Positions 1 through 6,335 of a stretch of DNA of 6,527 nucleotides are shown here, in pieces. The DNA lies in NCBI GenBank assembly GCA_900548125.1, contig URJN01000127.1, positions 1-6,527 of the forward strand, written 5' to 3'. The DNA comes from an uncultured Eubacteriales bacterium (GTDB lineage Bacteria; Bacillota; Clostridia; Christensenellales; Aristaeellaceae). The notes beneath the pieces were generated by a model that did not search any database, was not told the origin of the DNA, and saw only the letters and a program-made list of their open reading frames with translations. Each line of letters starts with the position of its first letter. The first letter of the stretch is position 1. The translations under genes were made by a program, and so were the position numbers.

Positions 1-657
1 GGGATACCCTGCGATGCGGCTTTCAACAGGACGAGTTTTTTTGAGGATTATCTGAGCTTGTGCCGCATGGAGGTTTGCGGGGAGATTCCCAAGGGGAGTC
101 GGCTGATTGCCAGCGATGATGTGTTCGATACGATGCTCGATATTCGTGCGATGAACGATGGCATGGATAACAAGCGCGAGGAGATATTCAACGAATATCT
201 GGAAAACAAGCGGTCACACTTTCAGCTGTCCTCGATGGCGGATTATGAACAGCTTCGCCGCGTCAACAGCGCACGGCATAAAACGCAGTCCCGCTATACG
301 CGGGAAGAGCTGGGCATGAACGTGCGCACCTATTCCAATGGGGAAAATGCGTTCAAGATGTTTACGGATCGAATCGAAGAAAACGCGGTGTATCTGCTTG
401 ATGAACCGGAGAACAGTCTGTCTCCGGCGCGGCAGATGGAGCTTGCTCAGTATATTGAGGATGCGGCGCGTTTTTTCGGCTGTCAGTTTATCATATCGAC
501 GCACTCACCGTTCGTGCTGAGCATGCGTGGGGCAAAGATCTATGATTTGGACAGCGATCCGGTGGATGTCCGGCGATGGACGGAACTGCCAAACGTCAGG
601 GCATACTATGACTTCTTTAAGCGGCATGAGCGGGCGTTTGAGGAAGAAAAGGAATAG
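1..657 (+). CDS. AAA family ATPase (COG3910-like), 3' part only
   Basis: This is the C-terminal 218 residues of an ABC-like predicted ATPase. The frame is open to the left window edge, so the start and Walker A (P-loop) lie outside. Numbered from the first complete codon, there is a signature-type motif SNGE at 112-115 and Walker B with catalytic acid, YLLDEPE, at 131-137. A D-loop-like SLSP follows at 139-142, and an H-loop histidine (ISTHSP) at 168. Between them lies a helical, charged stretch (about 40-100) typical of this Firmicutes family, including SDDVFDTMLDIRA and KREEIFNEY. The family is cytoplasmic, about 250 residues long, and its substrate is unknown to me; it lacks the transmembrane partners of a transporter. 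TTG at 58 and ATG at 67 are not credible starts because conserved sequence continues upstream of them. The gene converges on the penicillin-binding protein gene and probably ends at the hairpin at 666-704. The family call is firm; the role is open. Confidence 0.9.
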   Translation, partial: GIPCDAAFNRTSFFEDYLSLCRMEVCGEIPKGSRLIASDDVFDTMLDIRAMNDGMDNKREEIFNEYLENKRSHFQLSSMADYEQLRRVNSARHKTQSRYTREELGMNVRTYSNGENAFKMFTDRIEENAVYLLDEPENSLSPARQMELAQYIEDAARFFGCQFIISTHSPFVLSMRGAKIYDLDSDPVDVRRWTELPNVRAYYDFFKRHERAFEEEKE

Positions 658-665
658 CATACTAC

Positions 666-705
666 AACAGGGCTGTCTTTCCCGAGCGGGAAGGCAGCCC
701 TGTTT
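666..705. terminator. Long hairpin between convergent genes, likely bidirectional terminator
   Basis: Arms 666-683 and 688-704 pair over about 17 base pairs with one bulged T (676), one G-U pair and a four-base loop (GAGC). The outer part is AACAGGGCTG against CAGCCCTGTT. It starts 9 bases after the ATPase stop and, on the other strand, about 35 bases after the penicillin-binding protein stop, so it can serve both genes. The T run is short (703-705 on +), so its efficiency is uncertain. Confidence 0.75.
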
Positions 706-739
706 CAACTTATATCAAGGAATGTGTGCGGATTGGGGA

Positions 740-3628
740 TTACATCAGTCCTGCCGCCTGAAGCTGGCTGTACAGGTTGCTGACTGCACCTTGCAGCGAC
801 GTATAGTCGATTGGCGAGAGGGAGAGCAGCGTCTGTACGGCACTGATGGCGGTGTTAATCTGCCTGCGTGTGTCGTTGGAGAGATCCGGCGACGAGCCGA
901 CGAGCTGATACGCCTGATAGACCAGATTGCTGGCTTCCGTTACGATATTCTCCAATTCGGAAGGCTCCTGCGTCGCGGTGTAGGCGTCGTGAATCTGGCA
1001 GATGTGGTTCGCGATATCGGACGTGCTTTGCAGCGTGGCAAACTCGCCCAGATATTTGCGGATGGTATCGCCGTAGGTGTCGATGTAATCGTAGAGCGGA
1101 TGTCCCTTCGGAATCAGCACGATGCCGCGCGTTTCGACCGAATAGGACGGGCAGTAATCCGTCGCCAACAGACCGGATTCCGTACAGATGGAAACCGATT
1201 TGTGCATGCTGCAATAGGCGGTCGGAACGCTGTCTGCATCCCAGTAATCCGTGATGGTCTTATAGCCGTTGACGTCGTTATAGCAGGCATCCGTCGCCAG
1301 CTGACCGCTGACGCCGCAGGTCGTTACGCGGACGAGGTTATAATCCGAAGGTGCGCCGTCGATAATTTCGCGCGAATCGAGGTTTTTCGCCTTGTGGATT
1401 TTCGCCATGAAGGATTGCCACAGCGGGGCGGCAGAATTGCCGCCGGTCGCCTTGGAGGATAGAGCCTTGTAATTGTCATGACCAATCCAGACGGAGGCGG
1501 AATACCAGCCCGTCATGCCGGCAAAGAACACACCCTTGCTGTCCGAGTTCGTGCCGGTCTTTCCGGCGACGACCTGAGAGGATATCTTCGCCTTGGTGCC
1601 GGTGCCGCTCTGAACGGCTTCCTTGAGCATATCCACGACGAGATACGCGGTCGAGGGCTTGAAAACCTGATGGCGATCCTGCTGGTGGTGCATATCGACG
1701 ACGACATTGCCGCTGCTGTCCAGAATACGGGAGAAGGACAGCGGCTGCTGATAGACGCCCTTGTTGGCGATGGTTCCGAAGGCGACAGCCATCTGCACGG
1801 GCGTGATGCCGGAGGAACCGAGAGCCAGACCGAAGGGGTCAGCGTTGATGTTCTTATCCGGAATGCCCATCAGGTGCAGATATTCGACCGAGCGGGAAAC
1901 GCCGACGTAGGTCATCAGAATCTGCGCCGCAGCGGTGTTGTAGCTGTTCCGAAGGGCACTGCGGAAGCTCTGCGGGCCTTTATAACCGCCGCCGCCGTAG
2001 TTCTTGGGCCAGGAATCCTTGCCGCTGGAATCCTTCCAGCCGGAAATCGGAACCGGCATGTTGTAGGCAATCGAAGCAGGGGAAGCGCCCAGGTCGATGG
2101 CGGGCGCATAGACCGTCAGCGGCTTGATGGAGGAGCCGACGGGCATGGTCATGCCGCTGGCGCGATTAAGCGTCTTTCGGGTGGTCGGCTTATAACGGCC
2201 GCCGACGATGGCTTTCAGTTCGCCGGTGCGGTAATCGAATACACAGGCGGCTGCCTGCGGCTGCTCAATCTCGGTGTAGGTGCCGTCCGCATTGCGGGAT
2301 TGATAGACCTTATCGGACGGGTCGCGCAGGCGGGGATAATCGCTCCAATTTGCCAGCGTGTCCTCGACGATTTCCTGAATTTCCGTATCCAGACACAGAT
2401 AGACGCTGTAACCGCCGGTGCGGAGCTTGTTTTCCATCGCATAGCGGTTGGCGGAGGTGTTTTCCAGACCGTTCAGGTCAAGGAAGGTATCGACCACGTC
2501 GCTGATGGCGTATTCGACATAATGCGGATAGGCATACATATCCGTAGACGCCGGAGATTTTTCCAATACGTTTGCTGTCGAGCGGTCGAGCGCGGCGGTA
2601 TACTGCTGGGCGGTAATCAGCCCGTTTTCGCGCATCTGCCGCAGGACATAATCCGTGCGGTTATTGGTGATGTCGGGAGTGCTGCTGCCCGCGGTATTGC
2701 GGGTATAGAAGTTGCTGCGCGGGTTGTAATAGTTCGGGCTTCGGGTCAGTCCGGCGAGCATGGCGCATTCGCGCAGGGTCAGCTGGTCAAGCTCCTTGCC
2801 GAAATAGCCATACGCCGCGACGCGAACGCCGTAGTAGCTTCCGCCGAGGAAGATGGTGTTCAGATAGCTTTCAAGAATCTGCTTTTTCGTGTAGCGCGTT
2901 TCCAGCTCCATCGCCAGATACGCCTCCTGGAGCTTGCGCTTGTAGGATTGCTCGCTGGAGAGGACGGTCTGCTTGATCAGCTGCTGGGTGATGGTCGAGC
3001 CGCCCTGCGTCGAACCGCTGGTAAAGTTGGCGACCAGCGCGCCGACGATGCGCTTGACATCGACGCCGTTATGCTCGTAAAAGCGCGCGTCCTCGACGGC
3101 GATGAAGGCGTTTTGCAGCATATCGGGAATCTCGTCGATGGAAACCATGATGCGGTCTTCCGTACCCTTGTAATCGGTGATGAGATTACCGTTGCTGTCA
3201 TAAATAAAAGAAGTCTTATCCTGCGCATCGAGCGCGGCGAGGTCGAGCGTCGGCGCAGTATCGACGAAAGCCTTGGCGATGCCGACGACCGCGCCCAGCA
3301 GAGCAAGCGCGGTGCAGAGCGCAAGAACAAAGGAAAGACGGAGGGTCGTCGTTGCGACGCTCAGCACGAAATTCGGGTTCTTTGTCCGCGTTTTGAAGAT
3401 GGAATGGGCGCGCGGATGAACGGTGCGCTCGCGCGAAGCACGTTCCCGTTTGCTTTTGCTGTGCGTGGGTTCGGGCATGCGGCGCGTTTCGCGCTGAACA
3501 GGAATATTGAGCTGTGTTTTATCCATAGAATCCGCGCCGCTGTCTGGAGTATCGCTCTCCATCGGCGTGAGCGGAGCATTCGGCTTTTGTGAAAAATTGC
3601 GGCGGTCGTCGCCGATGCGTTTGGGCAT
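740..3628 (-). CDS. Class A penicillin-binding protein (bifunctional glycosyltransferase/transpeptidase, PBP1A type)
   Basis: This 962-residue membrane enzyme polymerises lipid II glycan strands and cross-links their peptides outside the membrane. Residues 1-85 are a long basic cytoplasmic tail and about 97-121 is the signal-anchor helix. The glycosyltransferase 51 domain (about 140-330) has the catalytic motif EDARFYEHNG (Glu179), then QGGSTITQQ (208-216), RKLQEAYLAMELE (231-243) and KKQILESYLN (248-257). The transpeptidase (about 455-745) has SxxK at Ser499-Lys502, SYN at 562-564 and KTGT at 690-693, so both active sites look intact. About 215 residues follow the transpeptidase, with a duplicated Cys motif (771-782 and 815-826) and a helical tail. 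ATG at 3628 is preceded by AAGGAGG with a 6-base gap, which fixes the start. The length is close to B. subtilis PonA (about 914). It appears monocistronic, with its own promoter at 3682-3710. The N-terminal Glu/Lys-rich tail and basic residues suit membrane topology with the N-terminus inside. Confidence 0.97.
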   Translation of the reverse strand: MPKRIGDDRRNFSQKPNAPLTPMESDTPDSGADSMDKTQLNIPVQRETRRMPEPTHSKSKRERASRERTVHPRAHSIFKTRTKNPNFVLSVATTTLRLSFVLALCTALALLGAVVGIAKAFVDTAPTLDLAALDAQDKTSFIYDSNGNLITDYKGTEDRIMVSIDEIPDMLQNAFIAVEDARFYEHNGVDVKRIVGALVANFTSGSTQGGSTITQQLIKQTVLSSEQSYKRKLQEAYLAMELETRYTKKQILESYLNTIFLGGSYYGVRVAAYGYFGKELDQLTLRECAMLAGLTRSPNYYNPRSNFYTRNTAGSSTPDITNNRTDYVLRQMRENGLITAQQYTAALDRSTANVLEKSPASTDMYAYPHYVEYAISDVVDTFLDLNGLENTSANRYAMENKLRTGGYSVYLCLDTEIQEIVEDTLANWSDYPRLRDPSDKVYQSRNADGTYTEIEQPQAAACVFDYRTGELKAIVGGRYKPTTRKTLNRASGMTMPVGSSIKPLTVYAPAIDLGASPASIAYNMPVPISGWKDSSGKDSWPKNYGGGGYKGPQSFRSALRNSYNTAAAQILMTYVGVSRSVEYLHLMGIPDKNINADPFGLALGSSGITPVQMAVAFGTIANKGVYQQPLSFSRILDSSGNVVVDMHHQQDRHQVFKPSTAYLVVDMLKEAVQSGTGTKAKISSQVVAGKTGTNSDSKGVFFAGMTGWYSASVWIGHDNYKALSSKATGGNSAAPLWQSFMAKIHKAKNLDSREIIDGAPSDYNLVRVTTCGVSGQLATDACYNDVNGYKTITDYWDADSVPTAYCSMHKSVSICTESGLLATDYCPSYSVETRGIVLIPKGHPLYDYIDTYGDTIRKYLGEFATLQSTSDIANHICQIHDAYTATQEPSELENIVTEASNLVYQAYQLVGSSPDLSNDTRRQINTAISAVQTLLSLSPIDYTSLQGAVSNLYSQLQAAGLM

Positions 3629-3681
3629 GGTGTTCCTCCTTGCTGCAAGGTAGCCGCCCGCGCAGAGCGGGGTTGTCTGTT

Positions 3682-3710
3682 ATTATAGCACAAATTTGCC
3701 TGATTCGCAC
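3682..3710 (-). promoter_or_regulatory. Promoter of the class A penicillin-binding protein gene (extended -10)
   Basis: On the minus strand there is a perfect TATAAT (3687-3682) preceded by TGC, giving an extended -10 of the form TGnTATAAT. The -35 region (about 3704-3710, TGCGAA or GTGCGA) is poor, which an extended -10 can offset. The leader to the ATG is about 45 bases and contains a small 5-bp hairpin, CCCGC/GCGGG, at 3657-3671, just upstream of the AAGGAGG ribosome site at 3641-3635. Confidence 0.7.
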
Positions 3711-3795
3711 CCCTAAAGCGCAAACTCGTTGAGGAATAGCCGCATCGCTTCGGTCATATCCATGGTCAGCGTCCTTTGCGCAGAGGGGGGATGGG

Positions 3796-4473
3796 ATGGA
3801 GCAGGCGAAGCTGCGGAAATATACCGCGCGTGTGCGCAGAAAAAAGAGGATGCGGCGCGTGCTGCTTGCGGTGCTTCTGCTTGCGGCATTGCTTTTGCTC
3901 ATCGACCGGAATTTCAGACCGCTTGTTTTTTCTCTCGCGGAGGCACGGTGTGCGGCGATGGCGACGCGCGCCCTCAATGGTGCGCTGACAGAGGCTTTGG
4001 ACGGCGGCATTAACTACGAGGATTTGATGAATGTCCGCATGGATGAAAAGGGACAGGTCGCGCTGCTTTCCGCGAACACCATGCGCATGAATCTGTTGGC
4101 AGACCGTGCGGGAGATGCGGCTCTGCGCAAATTGGAAGCGGTCAGCAGCCAGAAGGTGAGCGTTCCGCTCGGCGCGGCGTTGGGCATAACGCTGCTGGCG
4201 GGCAGCGGCCCGGGAATACCGATTTCAATCGTTCCGATTGGCTCGGTGCAGACGAATTTTGAAACGGAGTTTGAAGCTTGCGGCATCAATCAGACGCGGC
4301 ATAAGGTGTTTATGCAACTTTCGGCAAGCATTCGCATCGTCATTCCGACGGGCGCAAAGACGACGAACGTGACCGCCAATATGCTTGTTGCCGAGTCGAT
4401 TATTGTAGGAAAAGTTCCGGAGAGCTTTGTGGGCTATAACCTGAATCCGGATGAGCTGAACCTTGTGCCGTGA
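3796..4473 (+). CDS. yunB: Sporulation protein YunB
   Basis: This is a 225-residue YunB family protein. In B. subtilis the family is made during sporulation under sigma-E in the mother cell and is needed for efficient spore formation; its biochemical activity is not known. A basic N-terminus (residues 6-21, rich in Lys and Arg) precedes one membrane helix at about 21-36, giving a single-pass anchor with the rest probably outside the cytoplasm. Family features follow: VSVPLGAALG (121-130), LLAGSGPGIPI (133-143), VPIGSVQTNF (146-155), the very conserved GINQTRHK (163-170) and the end motif ESIIVGKVPES (200-210). ATG at 3796 has a G-rich ribosome site (3782-3790) with a 5-base gap; ATG at 3791 is out of frame. 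The length is near the family norm (about 250). No convincing sigma-E promoter was found: the nearest resemblance is CATATC at 3755-3760 with GGAATA 16 bases upstream. No terminator separates it from the next gene, so read-through is possible. Confidence 0.92.
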   Translation: MEQAKLRKYTARVRRKKRMRRVLLAVLLLAALLLLIDRNFRPLVFSLAEARCAAMATRALNGALTEALDGGINYEDLMNVRMDEKGQVALLSANTMRMNLLADRAGDAALRKLEAVSSQKVSVPLGAALGITLLAGSGPGIPISIVPIGSVQTNFETEFEACGINQTRHKVFMQLSASIRIVIPTGAKTTNVTANMLVAESIIVGKVPESFVGYNLNPDELNLVP

Positions 4474-4475
4474 GC

Positions 4476-4504
4476 TTGACCCCGCCTGCGACCTACGCTA
4501 TAAT
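4476..4504 (+). promoter_or_regulatory. Sigma-A promoter of the UPF0489 gene
   Basis: TTGACC (4476-4481) and a perfect TATAAT (4499-4504) are separated by exactly 17 bases. This is the best promoter in the window and starts two bases after the yunB stop codon. It predicts a transcript start near 4511, giving a leader of roughly 28 bases that contains the ribosome site at 4524-4528. It implies vegetative expression of the UPF0489 gene independent of yunB, possibly extending into the small frame at 5260 and spo0A. Confidence 0.85.
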
Positions 4505-4538
4505 CGAAAGGAATAGGATATACGGAGGATGAAACAAC

Positions 4539-5246
4539 GTGAAGGTACTCGATTTGGACATGGATTTTTTCCTGAGCGACGCCTGCCCGCTTGCGCCGCT
4601 GGGGGAAAGACCCTCTGAAAACTGCGCTCAGCCGTATACGGATGAGCAGGTCATCGCTTTTCTGGACGAACAATGCGGTTTACTCAGGGATCATCCCGTT
4701 CCGGGATTGATCTTTGATACACATGACAAGGCGTTGGATTTCTGGCGCGCGCGGATGAGAGAGGGCGTACTGAATGCGCCGTTTGACGTCGTGCATGTGG
4801 ACACCCATTCGGATCTCGCGTTCGGACCGCCCGGAACGGATTTTGTGCTGAAAGCTGTGCTGACCCGCAATCCGAAGTCGCGCGAAGCATTGGAGGCGTA
4901 TCGGGTAGGAAAAAAGCTCGACGAGGCGAATTATCTGCTCTTTTCGCTGGCGTTTCGATGGGTGAGCCGGCTGGTCTATGTCCGCAATCCGAGGTCGCAT
5001 CAGGATATTCCGGCGCAGCTGCTCAATGAAGCGGGCGATATTCATCTCAGAAGCGATATCTCCGCGCTGATGGAGGGACTCAACGGGCGCGAACCGGTTA
5101 TTCCCTTTGAGGTGTTTGACGATTATCGTCTGTTTGCCGAAACGGGATATGATTTTGTGACGATGGCGCAGTCGCCTCGCTACGCCCCCGCGTCGTCGGA
5201 CAGAATCATGGGGCTGCTTGAACCCTATATCATAAAGCTGAAATAA
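4539..5246 (+). CDS. UPF0489 family protein (arginase-like DxHxD motif), function unknown
   Basis: This 235-residue soluble protein resembles the UPF0489 family (which includes human C5orf22), of unknown function. It opens with an acidic beta-strand motif, LDLDMDFFLS (residues 4-13), and carries VVHVDTHSDL at 84-93, in which Asp88, His90 and Asp92 form a DxHxD pattern like the metal-binding motif of arginases. A late motif, TMAQSPRYAP (208-217), resembles the SP-containing strand near the end of UPF0489 proteins. No signal peptide or membrane helix is seen. These features suggest a metal-dependent hydrolase-like fold, but that is inference. The start is GTG at 4539, with GGAGG at 4524-4528 and a gap of 10 bases; ATG at 4529 is out of frame and soon meets a stop. 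The gene has its own strong promoter and ends in tandem TAA codons (5244-5249). It lies between two sporulation genes, although nothing in the protein says sporulation. Confidence 0.83.
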   Translation: MKVLDLDMDFFLSDACPLAPLGERPSENCAQPYTDEQVIAFLDEQCGLLRDHPVPGLIFDTHDKALDFWRARMREGVLNAPFDVVHVDTHSDLAFGPPGTDFVLKAVLTRNPKSREALEAYRVGKKLDEANYLLFSLAFRWVSRLVYVRNPRSHQDIPAQLLNEAGDIHLRSDISALMEGLNGREPVIPFEVFDDYRLFAETGYDFVTMAQSPRYAPASSDRIMGLLEPYIIKLK

Positions 5247-5259
5247 TAAGGACTAAATT

Positions 5260-5421
5260 ATGCGGTTTTTAGATTTTTACATGAAATTATGGATGTTTTT
5301 TACATTTTGGGTTATATTTCGCGCATTTGCACATAAAATGCGAATGAAAGAAGAAAAAGTCGGAACGGAGAGGCCATTTGGGGCTTTTCCGGAAACAGAC
5401 TTTGTGATATCATGGGTTTAA
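5260..5421 (+). CDS. Possible small single-pass membrane protein (53 residues) upstream of spo0A
   Basis: This is an unrecognised 53-codon frame from ATG 5260 to TAA 5419-5421. AAGGA at 5248-5252 gives a ribosome site with a 7-base gap, and the start is 13 bases after the UPF0489 stop, close enough for a shared transcript. Residues 8-24 are strongly hydrophobic and aromatic (MKLWMFFTFWVIFRAFA), fitting one membrane helix. A basic/charged patch follows (HKMRMKEEK, 25-33), then a polar tail with RPFGAFPETDF (38-48). Against it: the segment is AT-rich, so hydrophobic Phe/Leu/Ile codons arise easily, and it could simply be the spo0A promoter region. Nearly all its Phe codons are TTT, unlike the GC-richer neighbouring genes. 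It is reported because the ribosome site, spacing, position and length coincide; its coding status is uncertain. Confidence 0.42.
   Translation: MRFLDFYMKLWMFFTFWVIFRAFAHKMRMKEEKVGTERPFGAFPETDFVISWV
5322..5342. repeat. Inverted repeat, 7-bp arms with 7-base loop
   Basis: CGCATTT (5322-5328) and AAATGCG (5336-5342) are perfect inverted copies around GCACATA. No T run follows on either strand, so it does not look like a terminator. It lies within the AT-rich stretch upstream of spo0A and inside the possible small frame, and could be a regulator site or a chance structure. Confidence 0.4.
5386..5413. promoter_or_regulatory. Palindromes and weak promoter-like element upstream of spo0A
   Basis: A perfect 10-bp palindrome, TTTCCGGAAA (5386-5395), is followed 9 bases on by an 8-bp palindrome, TGATATCA (5405-5412). 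The latter overlaps a possible extended -10, TGATATCAT (5405-5413), with no good -35 at the right distance. A site here would put the transcript start about 40 bases upstream of the spo0A ATG. No Spo0A box (TGTCGAA) and no clear sigma-H promoter were found between 5247 and 5463, although spo0A genes are often controlled by these. The proposal is weak. Confidence 0.3.
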
Positions 5422-5463
5422 GCAAAACGATGGATACGAAATCAATGGCGGGAGGTCGCGGAT

Positions 5464-6249
5464 ATGGACACGGTTCGCGTGGTTGTGGCAGATGACAATG
5501 TACAGTTGAGAGATATGATTGTCGAATACTTGCAGGCGCAAAACGGCATCGAGATTGTCGGCGCGGCGAGCGACGGTGTGGAAGCACTCCGACTGGTAAC
5601 GGAATTTGAACCGGATGTCTTGGTTTGCGATCTCATCATGCCGCAGATGGATGGTTATGGCGTTCTGGAAAGGCTGCAAGCCATGAAGCTGGCAAAGCAG
5701 CCCGGCGTAATCGCGCTGACGGCGTTGGGAAGGGATGACTTTATTTCCCGAGCGGTCAATCTGGGCGTCAACTATTATATGGTCAAGCCGTTTGATTTCA
5801 TGATGCTGGCGCAGCGCGTGTATGAGGCGGCGGGTGAAAGCCTTCGCGCGGAATCGGTAGGCGCGAAGATGATTCACGAGCAGGCACCGGTCAGTGCGGA
5901 AACGCTGGAGGAGCGTATCGCGAATCTTTTTCTGACGGTAGGCATTCCGGCGCATATCAAGGGCTACCAGTATCTGAGAGAAGCCGTGCGCATGGTCATC
6001 GAGAAGCCGGAGATGATGAGCCGCATCACTAAGGAGCTGTATCCGGGCATTGCGCGTAAATTCGGAACGACATCCAGCAAGGTGGAGCGAGCGATTCGCC
6101 ATGCCATCGAGGTTGCATGGAACCGCGGACGGATTGACGCGCTGGATGAAGCATTTGGCAAAAACGTCTGTTCGCTGGCAGATAAGCCGACCAACGGCGA
6201 GTTCATCGCGCTGGTTGCCGATCGGCTCAGCGTGGAGAGAACGGCGTAA
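5464..6249 (+). CDS. spo0A: Stage 0 sporulation response regulator Spo0A
   Basis: Spo0A is the phosphorylation-activated transcription factor that commits cells to sporulation, binding 0A boxes (TGTCGAA) to switch genes on or off. The 261-residue protein has the normal two-domain layout and length. Residues 1-120 are a receiver with the acidic pair Asp10-Asp11, phosphoacceptor Asp56 (VCDLIMP), Thr86 and Lys108 (MVKPF), all present. A linker (about 122-145) joins the C-terminal Spo0A DNA-binding domain. That domain shows the nearly invariant GIPAHIKGYQYLREA (160-174), ITKELYPGIARKF (188-200) and recognition-helix region TSSKVERAIRHAIEVAW (203-219), ending in KPTNGEFIALVADRL. ATG 5464 has GGGAGG (5450-5455) eight bases upstream. 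The common neighbour spoIVB is not directly upstream. In Clostridia, Spo0A is usually phosphorylated by orphan histidine kinases; none is in the window. The transcript ends at the hairpin at 6267-6308. Confidence 0.98.
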   Translation: MDTVRVVVADDNVQLRDMIVEYLQAQNGIEIVGAASDGVEALRLVTEFEPDVLVCDLIMPQMDGYGVLERLQAMKLAKQPGVIALTALGRDDFISRAVNLGVNYYMVKPFDFMMLAQRVYEAAGESLRAESVGAKMIHEQAPVSAETLEERIANLFLTVGIPAHIKGYQYLREAVRMVIEKPEMMSRITKELYPGIARKFGTTSSKVERAIRHAIEVAWNRGRIDALDEAFGKNVCSLADKPTNGEFIALVADRLSVERTA

Positions 6250-6266
6250 GGGATAAGCGGAAAAAG

Positions 6267-6308
6267 AAAAGCACAGGCTCTGTCGGGGCAGACAGGGCTT
6301 GTGCTTTT
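6267..6308. terminator. Strong bidirectional terminator between spo0A and the ybaK-like gene
   Basis: An 18-bp stem (6267-6284 with 6291-6308, two G-U pairs, no bulge) closes a six-base loop, GGGGCA. The stem base is AAAA on one side and TTTT on the other, giving a T run at the end of the hairpin whichever strand is transcribed. It begins 17 bases after the spo0A stop, and on the other strand 27 bases separate it from the stop of the deacylase gene. Confidence 0.92.
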
Positions 6309-6335
6309 GTCTATATGTAAAGAAAGGTTTCCGTA

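Noticed and set aside
58..657. TTG at 58 or ATG at 67 as the start of the ATPase gene.
   Set aside because: The frame is open to base 1 and family-like sequence continues upstream, while Walker A is still missing, so the gene is cut by the window edge rather than short.
1478..3592. A 704-codon open frame on the plus strand opposite the penicillin-binding protein gene, with a further 311-codon frame at 527-1462.
   Set aside because: Both are codon-aligned antisense to the real gene. Stops would need TTA, CTA or TCA codons in the sense strand, which this GC-rich gene rarely uses. The translations show no family motifs and are low-complexity (rich in Arg, Gly, Ala, Val).
3733..3762. GGAATA and CATATC as a possible sporulation sigma factor promoter for yunB.
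   Set aside because: The spacing is 16 rather than about 14 bases and the match to sigma-E or sigma-G consensus is partial, so it is mentioned only in the yunB entry.
3713..3763. A 16-residue minus-strand frame (ATG at 3763, AAAGGA eight bases upstream) ending just before the penicillin-binding protein promoter.
   Set aside because: It is too short to judge, lies upstream of the promoter so would need another transcript, and the same frame stays open upstream without coding signs. GCGCAAA/TTTGCGC at 3718-3724 and 3775-3781 flank it, but the 50-base gap makes pairing unconvincing.
4680..5045. A 121-codon minus-strand frame opposite the UPF0489 gene.
   Set aside because: It is a codon-aligned shadow with no recognisable domain.
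5410..6102. A 230-codon minus-strand frame opposite spo0A.
   Set aside because: It is codon-aligned antisense to the clearly real spo0A, with no motif of its own and no plausible ribosome site seen.
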